The notes under the pieces were generated by a model. It saw nothing but the letters and a program-made list of their open reading frames with translations, did not search any database and had not been told where the DNA came from. A stretch of 64,000 nt of DNA from Brotaphodocola catenula (GTDB lineage: Bacteria; Bacillota; Clostridia; Lachnospirales; Lachnospiraceae), in contig JAJEPU010000003.1 of assembly GCA_020686985.1 (NCBI GenBank), positions 82,284 to 146,283 of the forward strand, written 5' to 3'. Below, piece after piece: positions 16,652-25,329 of this stretch; positions within the stretch are counted from its first letter, which is position 1; every line of letters starts with the position of its first letter. The translations under genes were made by a program, and so were the position numbers.

Positions 16652-17443
16652 ATGAGAGAAAAACTGTATACGATTGAACTGACCGATGCGGTTAACTCTG
16701 GCGATGAGTGTTGCTTTTGCTGGCTTGAGCGCAAGATGGAGCAGGAGAACCTGGAATTCGTTCTGGGTTCTTCTTATATGGAAAGTGATGTGAGGGATCA
16801 GACAAGTCTGCACGGATTTTGCAGACATCACACAAAAATGATGTATGACTATGGCAATACGCTCGGGAATGCTTGGATTCTCAAGTCGAGAATGGAGAAG
16901 GTGAGAGCGGATCTTGCCGAGAAACTTGGCGTGGAGTCGGCAAAATCTGCTGAGACAAAAAAACGGCAGGATGGGATCTTGAAGTCATTATTTTCCGGAA
17001 AGACTGGGAAAAAGAAGTTGATCAGCGGGGAGGTTTCAGAAAGTCGCAGTCATGAAAATTGCGGCTGTTACATCTGCGAGCGCATGGATACGATTTATGC
17101 GCGGATGCTTGACACGTTTGCATGGATGCTCGAGCATGATCCGGACTTTGGAGAGACATTGATGAAGTCAAAGGGATTTTGTCTGCGTCATTTTGAGGAG
17201 GCAGAGGAGACCTGTGAGCGGACACTGAAAAGTGAGGCCTGGGAAGCCTGGAAACCGAAATTAAACCGCTTGATGCTTGACAATCTCGACCGAGTGCAGG
17301 AAGATGTAAATTGGTTGATTGAGAAGTATGATTATCGCAACAAGGATGCGGACTGGAAAGAGTCGAGGGATGCCGTGCCGAGGGCGATGCAGAAGCTGGC
17401 TGGCACGCATCCGGCAGATCCGGTGTTCCGCGACAGACGGTAA
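16652..17443 (+). CDS. DUF6062 family protein with two C-x2-C/C-x2-H modules
   Basis: This is a 263-residue cytoplasmic protein of unknown function that I place in DUF6062. It appears internally duplicated: Cys20-x2-Cys23 is followed 34 residues later by Cys57-x2-His60 within GFCRHH, and Cys139-x2-Cys142 is followed 35 residues later by Cys177-x2-His180 within GFCLRH. Each set of four could bind one metal ion, probably zinc. The linker around residues 95-130 is lysine-rich and variable. GGGGGAAG lies some 15 bases before the ATG. It is followed by a metallophosphoesterase gene, but no functional link is evident. Confidence 0.75.
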   Translation: MREKLYTIELTDAVNSGDECCFCWLERKMEQENLEFVLGSSYMESDVRDQTSLHGFCRHHTKMMYDYGNTLGNAWILKSRMEKVRADLAEKLGVESAKSAETKKRQDGILKSLFSGKTGKKKLISGEVSESRSHENCGCYICERMDTIYARMLDTFAWMLEHDPDFGETLMKSKGFCLRHFEEAEETCERTLKSEAWEAWKPKLNRLMLDNLDRVQEDVNWLIEKYDYRNKDADWKESRDAVPRAMQKLAGTHPADPVFRDRR

Positions 17444-17575
17444 TTTGGATGGTTTACCCGGAGCGAGAGCGGGCGTAGCGGTGCATAAGGTTGCAAAATA
17501 CGCAAACCCACCTGCTTATAGAGGAGGGAGACATTCACACTAAGTTATATCGTTATAAAGAGGGAGAGAAACACA

Positions 17576-18463
17576 ATGACATTTGGAGTCAGACAGGTTC
17601 TGCCGTGGGCAGTGGCAGGTGTAGCGGGCGCGACAGCGGTTCTTGCGAGATCCCGCTACGAGAGAAATCATTTTGTGACGGAGGAGGTTACGATCGTCTC
17701 CCGGAAACTCGCGAGAGAGTGGACGGCAGTTTTTCTGTCTGATCTGCATGACAAGCAGTTTGGAGAGGGCAATCAGCAACTTGTCGAGGAGATTCGTCAG
17801 ATTGAGCCGGATCTGATTTTGATTGGCGGAGATACGATGGTTGCAAAGGAGAAACTTGCAGATCTGACTGTGACGAGAGAACTGATGGAGCAGTTGAGTC
17901 AGATTAAAAACTGTCGGATTTTCTATGGAAATGGAAACCATGAACAGCGTCTTTGCAGGGAATGGGAGACTTACGGAACGATGTACCGTGAGTTCCTGCA
18001 TATTTTGAGGGAGTATGGGATCTGCTATCTGTCAGATCGCACACTTCATGTCGGAGAGGATCTTGCAATCAGCGGATTGAACATTGACCAGCCGTATTAC
18101 CGCGATTTTTCACCGGCGAAGATGAGTGAGCGCTATGTCAAATATCATCTTGGAGAGGCAGATCCGCGCCGGTTTGAGATTTTGCTTGCACATTCCCCGC
18201 TCTTTTTTGATGCCTATGCACAGTGGGGAGCAGATCTTGCGCTCTGTGGTCATTTTCACGGTGGGACAATTCGCCTGCCATATCTCGGAGGAGTGATGAC
18301 TCCGCAGTTTCAGTTTTTCCGCAAATGCTGTGCGGGAACGTTTGAAGAGAACGGTCATACAATGATTGTCAGCAGAGGTCTTGGGACTCATTCGATCAAC
18401 CTTCGCCTTGGCAATCGTCCGCAGTTGATTGTACTGAAATTAAAACAACAAATAGGGGAATAA
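17576..18463 (+). CDS. YkuE-like metallophosphoesterase
   Basis: This is a 295-residue phosphoesterase with an N-terminal hydrophobic stretch (about residues 6-22, possible membrane anchor). The calcineurin-type motifs are in order: VFLSDLHDKQFG, LILIGGDTM, FYGNGNHEQ, ILLAHSP and LALCGHFHGGTIRLP. GNHE and GHFHGG are the metal and catalytic signatures. Relatives act on phospholipid or UDP-sugar-lipid phosphate esters at the membrane, but the substrate cannot be chosen here. AGAGGGAGAG precedes the ATG. The 130-base spacer before it holds an imperfect hairpin (CCCACCT/AGGAGGG). Confidence 0.8.
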   Translation: MTFGVRQVLPWAVAGVAGATAVLARSRYERNHFVTEEVTIVSRKLAREWTAVFLSDLHDKQFGEGNQQLVEEIRQIEPDLILIGGDTMVAKEKLADLTVTRELMEQLSQIKNCRIFYGNGNHEQRLCREWETYGTMYREFLHILREYGICYLSDRTLHVGEDLAISGLNIDQPYYRDFSPAKMSERYVKYHLGEADPRRFEILLAHSPLFFDAYAQWGADLALCGHFHGGTIRLPYLGGVMTPQFQFFRKCCAGTFEENGHTMIVSRGLGTHSINLRLGNRPQLIVLKLKQQIGE

Positions 18464-18689
18464 AACGAGAGAATTCGTGCAAAATAGGAAAAAGAAACAG
18501 AGTTATTGCGAAAAAATGCGCAGGTATGCCGATAGACAGTAAATTTAATTCATGGTAAATTAGTCGGAAATAAATCGAAGCAGAACACCGAACGTTATAA
18601 ACGTAATCAGTGCTTGAACGGTCGTGGGATTGACTGGTTCAGAGAATTGAAAATGAGTACATAAGGTGAGAAGAGGAGAGATTGATTCC

Positions 18690-20303
18690 ATGACGGATAC
18701 CAGAAGAAAAGAATTGAAAGACAGAGAAGTTTGTGGCACTAGAATTTCGCATATGGATTCCAGTCTCTGGATGGATGATTATGAGGTGTTTGATCAGGCA
18801 ACTGAGCAGTTTTATCGCAGAGAGATTGATGCAAAGGCATACAAGGGGATTTCAGGTGGATTTGGAAGTTACGCGCAGAGAGGGGCAGAGGCGAATATGT
18901 TGCGTCTGCGTCTTCCGGGTGGACGAATCGACCAGAAAAAGCTCAAATTTCTTGCGGATTCCATAAAAAAATATCAGGTAAATAAAGTGCATGTTACGAC
19001 ATGTCAGACGGTTCAGTTTCACAATCTCTCGGGGGAGGATGTATGCGTACTTGTGAGAGAGGCCGTACAAAATGGGGTGATCACGAGAGGTGGCGGTGGA
19101 GACTTTCCGAGAAACACGATGGTTTCTCCGCTCTCCGGTGTCGAAAAAGGCGAGTATTTTGATGTTTTGCCGTATGCGCTTGTGGTTTCCGATTTCCTGC
19201 TCGGTTACATTCATGGACCGAAGATGCCAAGAAAGCTCAAGGTCGGATTTTCCAATTCTCCGGCGAACCTGACGCATGCGACGTATCGGGATCTCGGGTT
19301 TGTCGCGCGGGAGGATGGGTGTTTTGATGTGTACAGTGCGGGCGGTCTCGGTCTGAATGCGAAGATCGGTGTGCGTGTCGCAGAACAGGTGAAACCGGAT
19401 CAGATTCTCTACTATGTGGAGGCAATGCACGAGATGTTTTTGACTTATGGCAATTATCAGAATCGTGCGAAGGCGAGAAGCCGTTATATGCAGGATTCGC
19501 TTGGCGGACCGGAAGCATACAGGGATGCATTTGAAGAAAAGCTGAAGGCAGTTTATGAGTCGGGAAAAAATCTTGATTTGGTACTCAGTGAAAAAGAAAG
19601 GATGTTATTTGGAGAGAAGGCTCCGGATGGTGAGATTCCAAAATCAAAGAGAGTGATCGCACAGAAGCAGGACGGGCTCTGCGCAGTCTGGTATCACCCG
19701 GTCGGTGGATGCCCGAAACCAGAATTTTTTGAGCGCATTTATGAGACGGTTCGGGAGATGGATCAGGTTGAACTCAGAATCGCTCCGGATGAGAGCATTT
19801 ACATCATCAACTGTACCGGAAAAGAAGCAGAGCGTGTGCTCGCGTGCACGGGTGACGGTGCCGAGACGGAATTTTCCAGTTCGGTGGCGTGCATTGGAAG
19901 TGCAATCTGCCAGCAGGGACTTCGCGATTCCCAGGCAATGCTTCGGAAGCTTGTAGAGATGGAGGGCAGAGAGGGATTTGCCGACGGCGTTCTCCCGAAA
20001 ATCCATATCTCGGGCTGTCCTTCGTCATGCGGAACGCATCAGACCGGAGTTGTCGGACTGCGCGGTGCGGGAAAGAAAGTCAATGGCGAGATGCAGGTTG
20101 CCTTTCAGCTGACTTACGGGGGCTGTGACCGCCAAAACCAGGAGAAAATGGGAGATCTGCTCGGAGTTCTCTCGGAGGATCAGGTCCTTGCATTTTTTAC
20201 AGAGCTTGGACATGAGATTGTGGAGTCCGGAATGACGTTTGAGGCATGGTGCGAAAAGAATCCGAGTCGTTTTGAGGAAATGGCGTACCCATATACAAAA
20301 TAA
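18690..20303 (+). CDS. Siroheme/4Fe-4S sulfite or nitrite reductase
   Basis: This 537-residue enzyme has the duplicated ferredoxin-like half-domains of assimilatory sulfite/nitrite reductases. The 4Fe-4S/siroheme ligands are the pair in CIGSAIC (C-x5-C) and the pair in GCPSSCG (C-x3-C) near residues 400-450. It would reduce sulfite to sulfide or nitrite to ammonia by six electrons from ferredoxin. The ATG at 18690 has GAGGAGAG upstream; an in-frame start 24 bases earlier is less likely. No electron-donor, siroheme or sulfate-activation gene is adjacent, so the substrate cannot be decided from context. Confidence 0.85.
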   Translation: MTDTRRKELKDREVCGTRISHMDSSLWMDDYEVFDQATEQFYRREIDAKAYKGISGGFGSYAQRGAEANMLRLRLPGGRIDQKKLKFLADSIKKYQVNKVHVTTCQTVQFHNLSGEDVCVLVREAVQNGVITRGGGGDFPRNTMVSPLSGVEKGEYFDVLPYALVVSDFLLGYIHGPKMPRKLKVGFSNSPANLTHATYRDLGFVAREDGCFDVYSAGGLGLNAKIGVRVAEQVKPDQILYYVEAMHEMFLTYGNYQNRAKARSRYMQDSLGGPEAYRDAFEEKLKAVYESGKNLDLVLSEKERMLFGEKAPDGEIPKSKRVIAQKQDGLCAVWYHPVGGCPKPEFFERIYETVREMDQVELRIAPDESIYIINCTGKEAERVLACTGDGAETEFSSSVACIGSAICQQGLRDSQAMLRKLVEMEGREGFADGVLPKIHISGCPSSCGTHQTGVVGLRGAGKKVNGEMQVAFQLTYGGCDRQNQEKMGDLLGVLSEDQVLAFFTELGHEIVESGMTFEAWCEKNPSRFEEMAYPYTK

Positions 20304-20385
20304 AAAGAAAATGAATCTGAATCAGGGAAACATCAAAAATCCTCCGTCTGGAAGTAGGAGAGGCATCAATTTGCGATGCCACTTA

Positions 20386-20414
20386 TTTACAGAGCGGGGG
20401 TTTTTTGTTATACT
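20386..20414 (+). promoter_or_regulatory. Promoter upstream of scpA
   Basis: TTTACA (20386-20391), a 17-base spacer and TATACT (20409-20414) form a near-consensus promoter. It lies behind a small hairpin (GGCATC/GATGCC at about 20361-20380). Confidence 0.7.
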
Positions 20415-20543
20415 TGGAAAGAAAATTTGTAACGGTTTCGCAGGTCTGAGCATTTATTGCTCTGACTGTAAAGACAGAAAAACGTTACGAAACTTTCCTA
20501 CCTGAAAATGGGAAGGACACGTTGATGAAAAAGTGGGGAGAAT

Positions 20544-21344
20544 ATGGCGGGAATTTCATATAAACTGGAAAAATTTGAGGGTCCGCTTGACCTTCTGCTT
20601 CACCTGATAGAGAAAAATAAGATCGATATCTATGACATTCCGATTGTGGAGATTACGCATCAGTATCTCGCATATGTTAACCAGATGGAAGAGGAAGATT
20701 TAAATATTGTCAGCGATTTCCTCGTGATGGCGGCGACGCTTCTTGATATTAAGTCCCGGATGCTTCTGCCGGCAGAACCCAAGGAGGATGACGAGGAGGA
20801 CGGAGAAGATCCGAGAGCAGAGCTTGTCCGTCGCCTGATGGAGTACAAGATGTACAAGATGATGGCGCAGGAGCTTTCTGATATGGAGGAAGAGGCGGAT
20901 GGAGTTCTGTTTAAGGGACCGACAATTCCGCGGGAGGTGGCAAAATACGAACAGCCCGTCGATCTCGATGAGCTTCTTGATGGTCTGACACTCGCAAAAC
21001 TTCAGAGAATTTTTGAGTCTGTGATGAAACGGCAGAGAGACAAGGTTGATCCGATTCGAAGCAAGTTTGGAACAATCAGGAGGGAACCGGTCAGCCTCGA
21101 GCAGAAGGTGATGGAAGTCATGACCTATGCGAGAAAGCATCGGATCTTTCGTTTTCGCCAGATGCTTGAGGGACAGAACAGCCGAATTGAGGTGGTTGTG
21201 ACGTTTTTGGCAGTTCTTGAGCTCATGAAGATTGGAAAGATTCATCTGACTCAGGAGCACGCATTTGACGATATGGATATTGAGATTCTCGAGGCAGAGG
21301 GAGAAGAGACTGCGATTGAGCTGAATGATCTGGAAGATAAATAG
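20544..21344 (+). CDS. scpA: Segregation and condensation protein A
   Basis: ScpA is the kleisin that bridges the two SMC heads in the bacterial condensin. It has 266 residues. The opening YKLEKFEGPLDLLLHLIEKNKIDIYDI is the classic N-terminal region (written here only to show the family), a central acidic stretch DDEEDGED follows, and the C-terminal winged helix includes YARKHRIFRFRQMLEG. The ATG follows GGGGAGAAT. The scpB gene follows after 120 bases, the usual neighbour, and no transcription stop is evident between them. Confidence 0.95.
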   Translation: MAGISYKLEKFEGPLDLLLHLIEKNKIDIYDIPIVEITHQYLAYVNQMEEEDLNIVSDFLVMAATLLDIKSRMLLPAEPKEDDEEDGEDPRAELVRRLMEYKMYKMMAQELSDMEEEADGVLFKGPTIPREVAKYEQPVDLDELLDGLTLAKLQRIFESVMKRQRDKVDPIRSKFGTIRREPVSLEQKVMEVMTYARKHRIFRFRQMLEGQNSRIEVVVTFLAVLELMKIGKIHLTQEHAFDDMDIEILEAEGEETAIELNDLEDK

Positions 21345-21464
21345 TTCGCCCCTTCTACGATGGAGATAGTTGCTTTGCGTTGTATGTGGGTAAGACGGAT
21401 CAATCAGTGATGAATCATAATGGAAAGACAGATAAGACGAATAAAGAAATGAGAAGGAAACAGT

Positions 21465-22274
21465 ATGGGAAGTCTTTTTGACGATGAGGATGATGACGAG
21501 GAATTTGATCTGGCGAAGATCGAGGCGCGTCATGAACGAATGGAAGCAGAAGCTCTTCTCGATGAGGAGGAGAAGCGCCTGGCGGAGCAGATTGCGCAGG
21601 AGCAGGCACAGGAAGTATCGGAAATACCGGAAGAGGAAGGTGAAGTCGAGGAAGAGCCGGAAGAAATCCCCGGGATTTATCCGGCGTCCGACTGGGAGGC
21701 GATCGTGGAAGCGGTGCTGTTCACGATGGGCAATTCGGTTCCGGTGGAACAGCTTGCGATGGCGATTGACCAGAGTGAGGCGATTGCAAAGCGGGTGGTG
21801 AGAAATTTACAAAGGCGCTACCAGCAGGAAAATCGAGGAATGCAGATTCTTGAACTGGAAAATGCCTATCAGATGAGCACGCGGGCGAAGTACTATGAGA
21901 ATTTGATTCGTGTGGCATCTGCGCCGAAGAAACATGTGCTTTCCGATGTGCTGTTGGAGACGCTCTCGATCGTGGCATACCGCCAGCCTGTGACGAAGAT
22001 TGAGATCGGACGAATCCGAGGAGTCTCCTCGGATCACGCGGTCAATCGTCTCGTGGAGTATGGTTTGATTTACGAGGCGGGTCGTCTCGATGCGCCTGGT
22101 CGACCGGCACTCTTTGCGACGACGGAGGAATTTCTTCGGAGATTTGGAGTCGGGACGATCACAGATCTGCCGACGATGAATCCGGAGCAGAAAGAAGAGA
22201 TTATTCAGGAAGTCGAGGAAGAGCTTCAGCAGAAGGATAATCAGAAAAAGGATCAGGAAGAGACTGAAAAATAA
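21465..22274 (+). CDS. scpB: Segregation and condensation protein B
   Basis: ScpB is the winged-helix partner of the SMC-ScpA complex. The conserved core starts at about residue 70 (DWEAIVEAVLFTMGNSVPVE) and includes LSIVAYRQPVTKIEIGRIRG and VNRLVEYGLIYEAGRLDAPG. Unusually, about 65 highly acidic residues with coiled-coil character precede the core (EEEKRLAEQIAQEQAQE), and another charged tail follows it. The total of 269 residues is therefore longer than the usual 190-200. AGGAAACAGT lies before the ATG. Confidence 0.93.
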   Translation: MGSLFDDEDDDEEFDLAKIEARHERMEAEALLDEEEKRLAEQIAQEQAQEVSEIPEEEGEVEEEPEEIPGIYPASDWEAIVEAVLFTMGNSVPVEQLAMAIDQSEAIAKRVVRNLQRRYQQENRGMQILELENAYQMSTRAKYYENLIRVASAPKKHVLSDVLLETLSIVAYRQPVTKIEIGRIRGVSSDHAVNRLVEYGLIYEAGRLDAPGRPALFATTEEFLRRFGVGTITDLPTMNPEQKEEIIQEVEEELQQKDNQKKDQEETEK

Positions 22275-22297
22275 GAAAAAAAGGATTGATAGAAAAA

Positions 22298-22361
22298 ACC
22301 GGAACCAGAGAGAGCCGGAACTAGAAATGGCTGGAATTAAAGAAAGCCGGAACTAGACAAG
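22298..22361. repeat. Four 16-base degenerate tandem repeats
   Basis: Four consecutive 16-base units of the form GCCGGAACTAGAAANN fill most of the scpB-dut spacer. The first and third units carry substitutions. The unit is too short and has no spacers, so it is not CRISPR. Similar purine-rich degenerate repeats occur in other spacers of this window. Confidence 0.7.
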
Positions 22362-22397
22362 AAATCTGTAATCAGAAATCGAGAGAGAAGGAGAAAC

Positions 22398-22838
22398 GTG
22401 AAAACTATGAAAATCAGAATCAAATATTTTAAGGAAAACATGGAAAAGCTGACCTATGTGGATGGAAAGTCTGATTGGATCGATCTTCGATCTGCGGAGA
22501 ATGTGACGATGAAAGCGGGGGAGTTTCGTCTGATTCCTCTCGGTGTGGCGATGGAGCTTCCGAAGGGATATGAGGCTCATGTTGTTCCGCGCAGTAGCAC
22601 GTTCAAGAATTTTGGCATCATCCAGACAAATCATATGGGCGTTATCGATGAGAGTTATTGCGGAGACGGGGATCAGTGGTTTTTCCCGGCATATGCCCTG
22701 CGCGATACCGAGATTCACGAGGGCGACCGGATCTGTCAGTTCCGCATCATGGAGCATCAGCCACAGATCTGTTTTGAGGAGACGGATCAGTTGGGTCATG
22801 AGGATCGGGGCGGTCATGGAAGCACCGGAAGAAAGTAA
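22398..22838 (+). CDS. dut: dUTP diphosphatase
   Basis: The enzyme converts dUTP to dUMP, keeping uracil out of DNA and supplying thymidylate synthesis. It has 146 residues. Trimeric dUTPase motifs are visible: [12 protein letters not shown] (motif 1), [15 protein letters not shown] (motif 2), [17 protein letters not shown] (motif 3) and [15 protein letters not shown] (motif 4). The glycine-rich C-terminal flap is present as [15 protein letters not shown] at 22398 sits close behind AAGGAG; the ATG nine bases later is an alternative start. The next gene begins 12 bases downstream. Confidence 0.9.
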   Translation: MKTMKIRIKYFKENMEKLTYVDGKSDWIDLRSAENVTMKAGEFRLIPLGVAMELPKGYEAHVVPRSSTFKNFGIIQTNHMGVIDESYCGDGDQWFFPAYALRDTEIHEGDRICQFRIMEHQPQICFEETDQLGHEDRGGHGSTGRK

Positions 22839-22850
22839 GAGGCGAGAATT

Positions 22851-23765
22851 GTGGAGAGATATTCAGCAGAAGGTGTAAAGCGGAGAAAAGGAAGCATCAT
22901 TGAACTGGAGAGTGCCAGAAAGATGAGTCGTTCAATCAATGGGGATGGAGATTCCAGGAGAGGGCGCTCAGGCGGTGCAAGACGGGGAATCAGTGAGCAG
23001 GAACGCAGGGAACAGGCAAAACGTGCTGAGATGGCAAGACGGATGGACGAGTCGAGGAGAGGGTCTGTCCGCAGAAAAGGTCCGTCGAGACGGCGCAGAA
23101 AGTCGAACGGTGGCATTGGAATTCTAGTTGCACTGATTGCGATTGTCGTGGTCTGCTCTGGATTTGGACTTGTGCATTATAAGAATCAGAAGGAAGAACA
23201 CCGGCTTGCCAGGGCGGGGGTGGAGTATCTGAACCAGGGCAACTATGAGGCAGCGGTTGAAACCTTGAATCAGGCAGTTCAGAAGGCCGGAAAACGCATG
23301 GGCGCTTATGAAAAGCAGGTGCTTGGAGCGAGAGCGGAGGCAGAGTACCGTGTTGGCGATTACGACACCGCACTTGAGACGTACCAGACGTTGAGAAAGG
23401 CGGACGCAGAGAATGAAACCTACAAGAAGGGCGTGGTTCTGTGTCTGATGGAAAAGAAGGAGTACAGTTCGGCGCTTGAGCTTGGGGTATTACAGGCTCA
23501 GATTTACAGTCGAATGGCGACCGATCAGATCGAGGCGAAGGATTACAACGGGGCGCTCACGTCTGTTCAGCAGGGACAGGCGGTAGTCGGAGATGACCAG
23601 AGAACCGCGAGAGAACTTGCCTATGATGAGGCAGTGCTCTGGGAATATGCCGGAGACTATGGAAAGGCACTGGAACTCTTCGAGGACTACGAGAAGACGT
23701 ATGGAACGGACGATGAGGTCAGCCGGGAGATCACCTTCCTGAGAAGTCGCCAGGGAAACAATTAA
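22851..23765 (+). CDS. Membrane-anchored tetratricopeptide repeat protein
   Basis: This is a 304-residue protein with three parts. An arginine-rich cytoplasmic N-terminus (about residues 1-85, many RRG and RRRK groups) is followed by one transmembrane helix (IGILVALIAIVVVCSGFGLV, about residues 88-107), and then by several TPR units such as AGVEYLNQGNYEAAVETLNQ and AEAEYRVGDYDTALETYQTL. The TPR part should lie outside the membrane and act as a protein-docking surface. No enzymatic domain is visible. The start is GTG behind AAGAGG; ATG at 22923 is an alternative that removes 24 residues. Its function is unknown. Confidence 0.7.
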   Translation: MERYSAEGVKRRKGSIIELESARKMSRSINGDGDSRRGRSGGARRGISEQERREQAKRAEMARRMDESRRGSVRRKGPSRRRRKSNGGIGILVALIAIVVVCSGFGLVHYKNQKEEHRLARAGVEYLNQGNYEAAVETLNQAVQKAGKRMGAYEKQVLGARAEAEYRVGDYDTALETYQTLRKADAENETYKKGVVLCLMEKKEYSSALELGVLQAQIYSRMATDQIEAKDYNGALTSVQQGQAVVGDDQRTARELAYDEAVLWEYAGDYGKALELFEDYEKTYGTDDEVSREITFLRSRQGNN

Positions 23766-23923
23766 AGTAAAAGAACTGGGAGTCAATATTAGTATCAGCA
23801 ATCCATGTTAATTAGAATCCGTATAAAGAAGCAGCATGGAACATTGAGATCAATATTGAAATAAGGATTGGGATTAACATTAGAGCTGACAGAGATCTGG
23901 AAAGAGAATAAGAGAATAAAAAT

Positions 23924-25177
23924 ATGGCAGATTTGATTGAATTAAAAGAAGTGGAGGAGAGGGTCATTCTGATCGCGGTGAATATCAGCGAGGAGGAAGA
24001 TACCGAAGCCTCCCTCGACGAGCTCGAGGAGCTTGTCAAGACGGCGGGAGCGATCACCGTCGGCAAGATGATCCAGAACCGGGAACAAATTCACCCGGGA
24101 ACATATCTGGGAAAAGGAAAGATTGAGGAAGTCAGGGAGCAGATCGCAGTCCTTGGCGCGACTGGCGTCGTCTGTGACGATGAGCTCTCACCGGCACAGA
24201 TGAGAAATCTTGAGGATGCACTCGACACAAAGGTGATGGATCGAACGATGGTCATTCTCGACATCTTTGCCTCACGTGCGACGACGAGCGAGGGAAAGAT
24301 TCAGGTTGAGCTTGCACAGCTAAAATATCGTTCTGCCCGCCTTGTCGGACTCAGAAGTTCGCTCTCCCGTCTCGGAGGCGGAATCGGAACGAGAGGACCG
24401 GGTGAGAAGAAGCTCGAAATGGATCGACGACTGATCCACGAGAGAATCGGTCAGTTAAAATCAGAACTTGAGGAAGTGAAGCGGCACCGCGAGGTAATCC
24501 GCCGTCAGAGAGAGAAGGCACACACTCCGGTTGCTGCGATTGTGGGATATACGAATGCCGGAAAATCGACACTCTTAAACCGGCTGACTGACGCAGGAAT
24601 TCTCGCAGAAGACAAGTTGTTTGCAACGCTTGATCCGACGACGCGCAGTCTCGAGCTCGATGGCGGACAGCAGATTTTGCTGACCGATACGGTCGGATTT
24701 ATCCGCAAACTTCCGCATCATCTGATTGAGGCATTTAAGAGTACGCTTGAGGAGGCAAAATACGCGGACCTCATCCTTCATGTCGTCGACTGCTCGAATC
24801 CGGCGATGGATATGCAGATGCACGTTGTCTATGAGACGCTTCGGGAGCTTGAGGTCGGAGATAAGATCATGGTCACGATCTTTAACAAGACGGATCGGAT
24901 GACCGGTGAGGAGATTCCGAGAGATCTTCGGTCAGATTACCAGATTCGGATTTCAGCGAAGACCGGCGACGGAATTGACCGCTTAAAAGACCTGCTCGGG
25001 CAGATTTTAAGAAGTCAGAAAGTGTATATGGAGCGCTTGTTCCCGTACAGCCAGGCAGGAAAAATCCAGACAATCCGCAAGTACGGAGAACTGCTCTCCG
25101 AGGAGTATGAGGCGGAGGGGATTCGTGTCAAAGCCTATGTACCGGCGGAGCTGTTTGCCGGACTGATGCAGGAATAA
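23924..25177 (+). CDS. hflX: GTPase HflX
   Basis: HflX is a ribosome-binding GTPase that splits stalled or dormant ribosomes under stress. It has 417 residues. The N-terminal domain carries HPGTYLGKGKIEEV and VVCDDELSPAQMRNLED, followed by a glycine-rich loop LGGGIGTRGPGEKKLEMDRR and a helical linker. The GTPase domain has GYTNAGKST (G1), LLTDTVGFI (G3) and FNKTDRM (G4). The short C-terminal domain ends near VKAYVPAELFAGLMQE. The ribosome binding site is weak. It stands alone, followed by the strong promoter of the amino-acid importer. Confidence 0.94.
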   Translation: MADLIELKEVEERVILIAVNISEEEDTEASLDELEELVKTAGAITVGKMIQNREQIHPGTYLGKGKIEEVREQIAVLGATGVVCDDELSPAQMRNLEDALDTKVMDRTMVILDIFASRATTSEGKIQVELAQLKYRSARLVGLRSSLSRLGGGIGTRGPGEKKLEMDRRLIHERIGQLKSELEEVKRHREVIRRQREKAHTPVAAIVGYTNAGKSTLLNRLTDAGILAEDKLFATLDPTTRSLELDGGQQILLTDTVGFIRKLPHHLIEAFKSTLEEAKYADLILHVVDCSNPAMDMQMHVVYETLRELEVGDKIMVTIFNKTDRMTGEEIPRDLRSDYQIRISAKTGDGIDRLKDLLGQILRSQKVYMERLFPYSQAGKIQTIRKYGELLSEEYEAEGIRVKAYVPAELFAGLMQE

Positions 25178-25223
25178 AAAGAAATGGATTTTGCTATTTG
25201 ACGAATTTCGGCAAGAATTGCAC

Positions 25224-25251
25224 TTGATTAATTTAAAAAAAAAGATATAAT
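25224..25251 (+). promoter_or_regulatory. Promoter of the amino-acid ABC importer
   Basis: TTGATT (25224-25229), a 16-base A-rich spacer and a perfect TATAAT (25246-25251). The leader from about 25258 includes the tandem palindromes. Confidence 0.75.
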
Positions 25252-25277
25252 GGATAACGGTTAGCTGTTTTATATTT

Positions 25278-25310
25278 ATGCATATATTCATTTTGAATGC
25301 ATATATGCAA
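25278..25310 (+). promoter_or_regulatory. Tandem ArgR-like palindromes in the leader
   Basis: Box 1 is ATGCATATATTCAT (25278-25291), an imperfect palindrome. Box 2 contains the perfect TGCATATATGCA (25298-25309). Their centres are 19 bases apart, close to two helical turns, and they lie between the transcription start and the ribosome binding site. Paired AT-rich palindromes with TGNAT half-sites are typical of ArgR/AhrC boxes, so arginine-dependent repression is plausible. Confidence 0.5.
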
Positions 25311-25329
25311 AATGAGGAGGAAAAACATT

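Noticed and set aside
17470..17540. Hairpin with CCCACCT/AGGAGGG before the metallophosphoesterase gene, considered as the 3' end of a 6S-like RNA
   Set aside because: The required 5' partner strand would lie inside the DUF6062 coding region, and the stem has a mismatch and overlaps the ribosome binding region. No firm RNA family match.
22298..22361. Short regular repeats considered as a CRISPR array
   Set aside because: The units are 16 bases, directly adjacent and degenerate, with no spacers and no cas genes. No CRISPR array was seen anywhere in the window.
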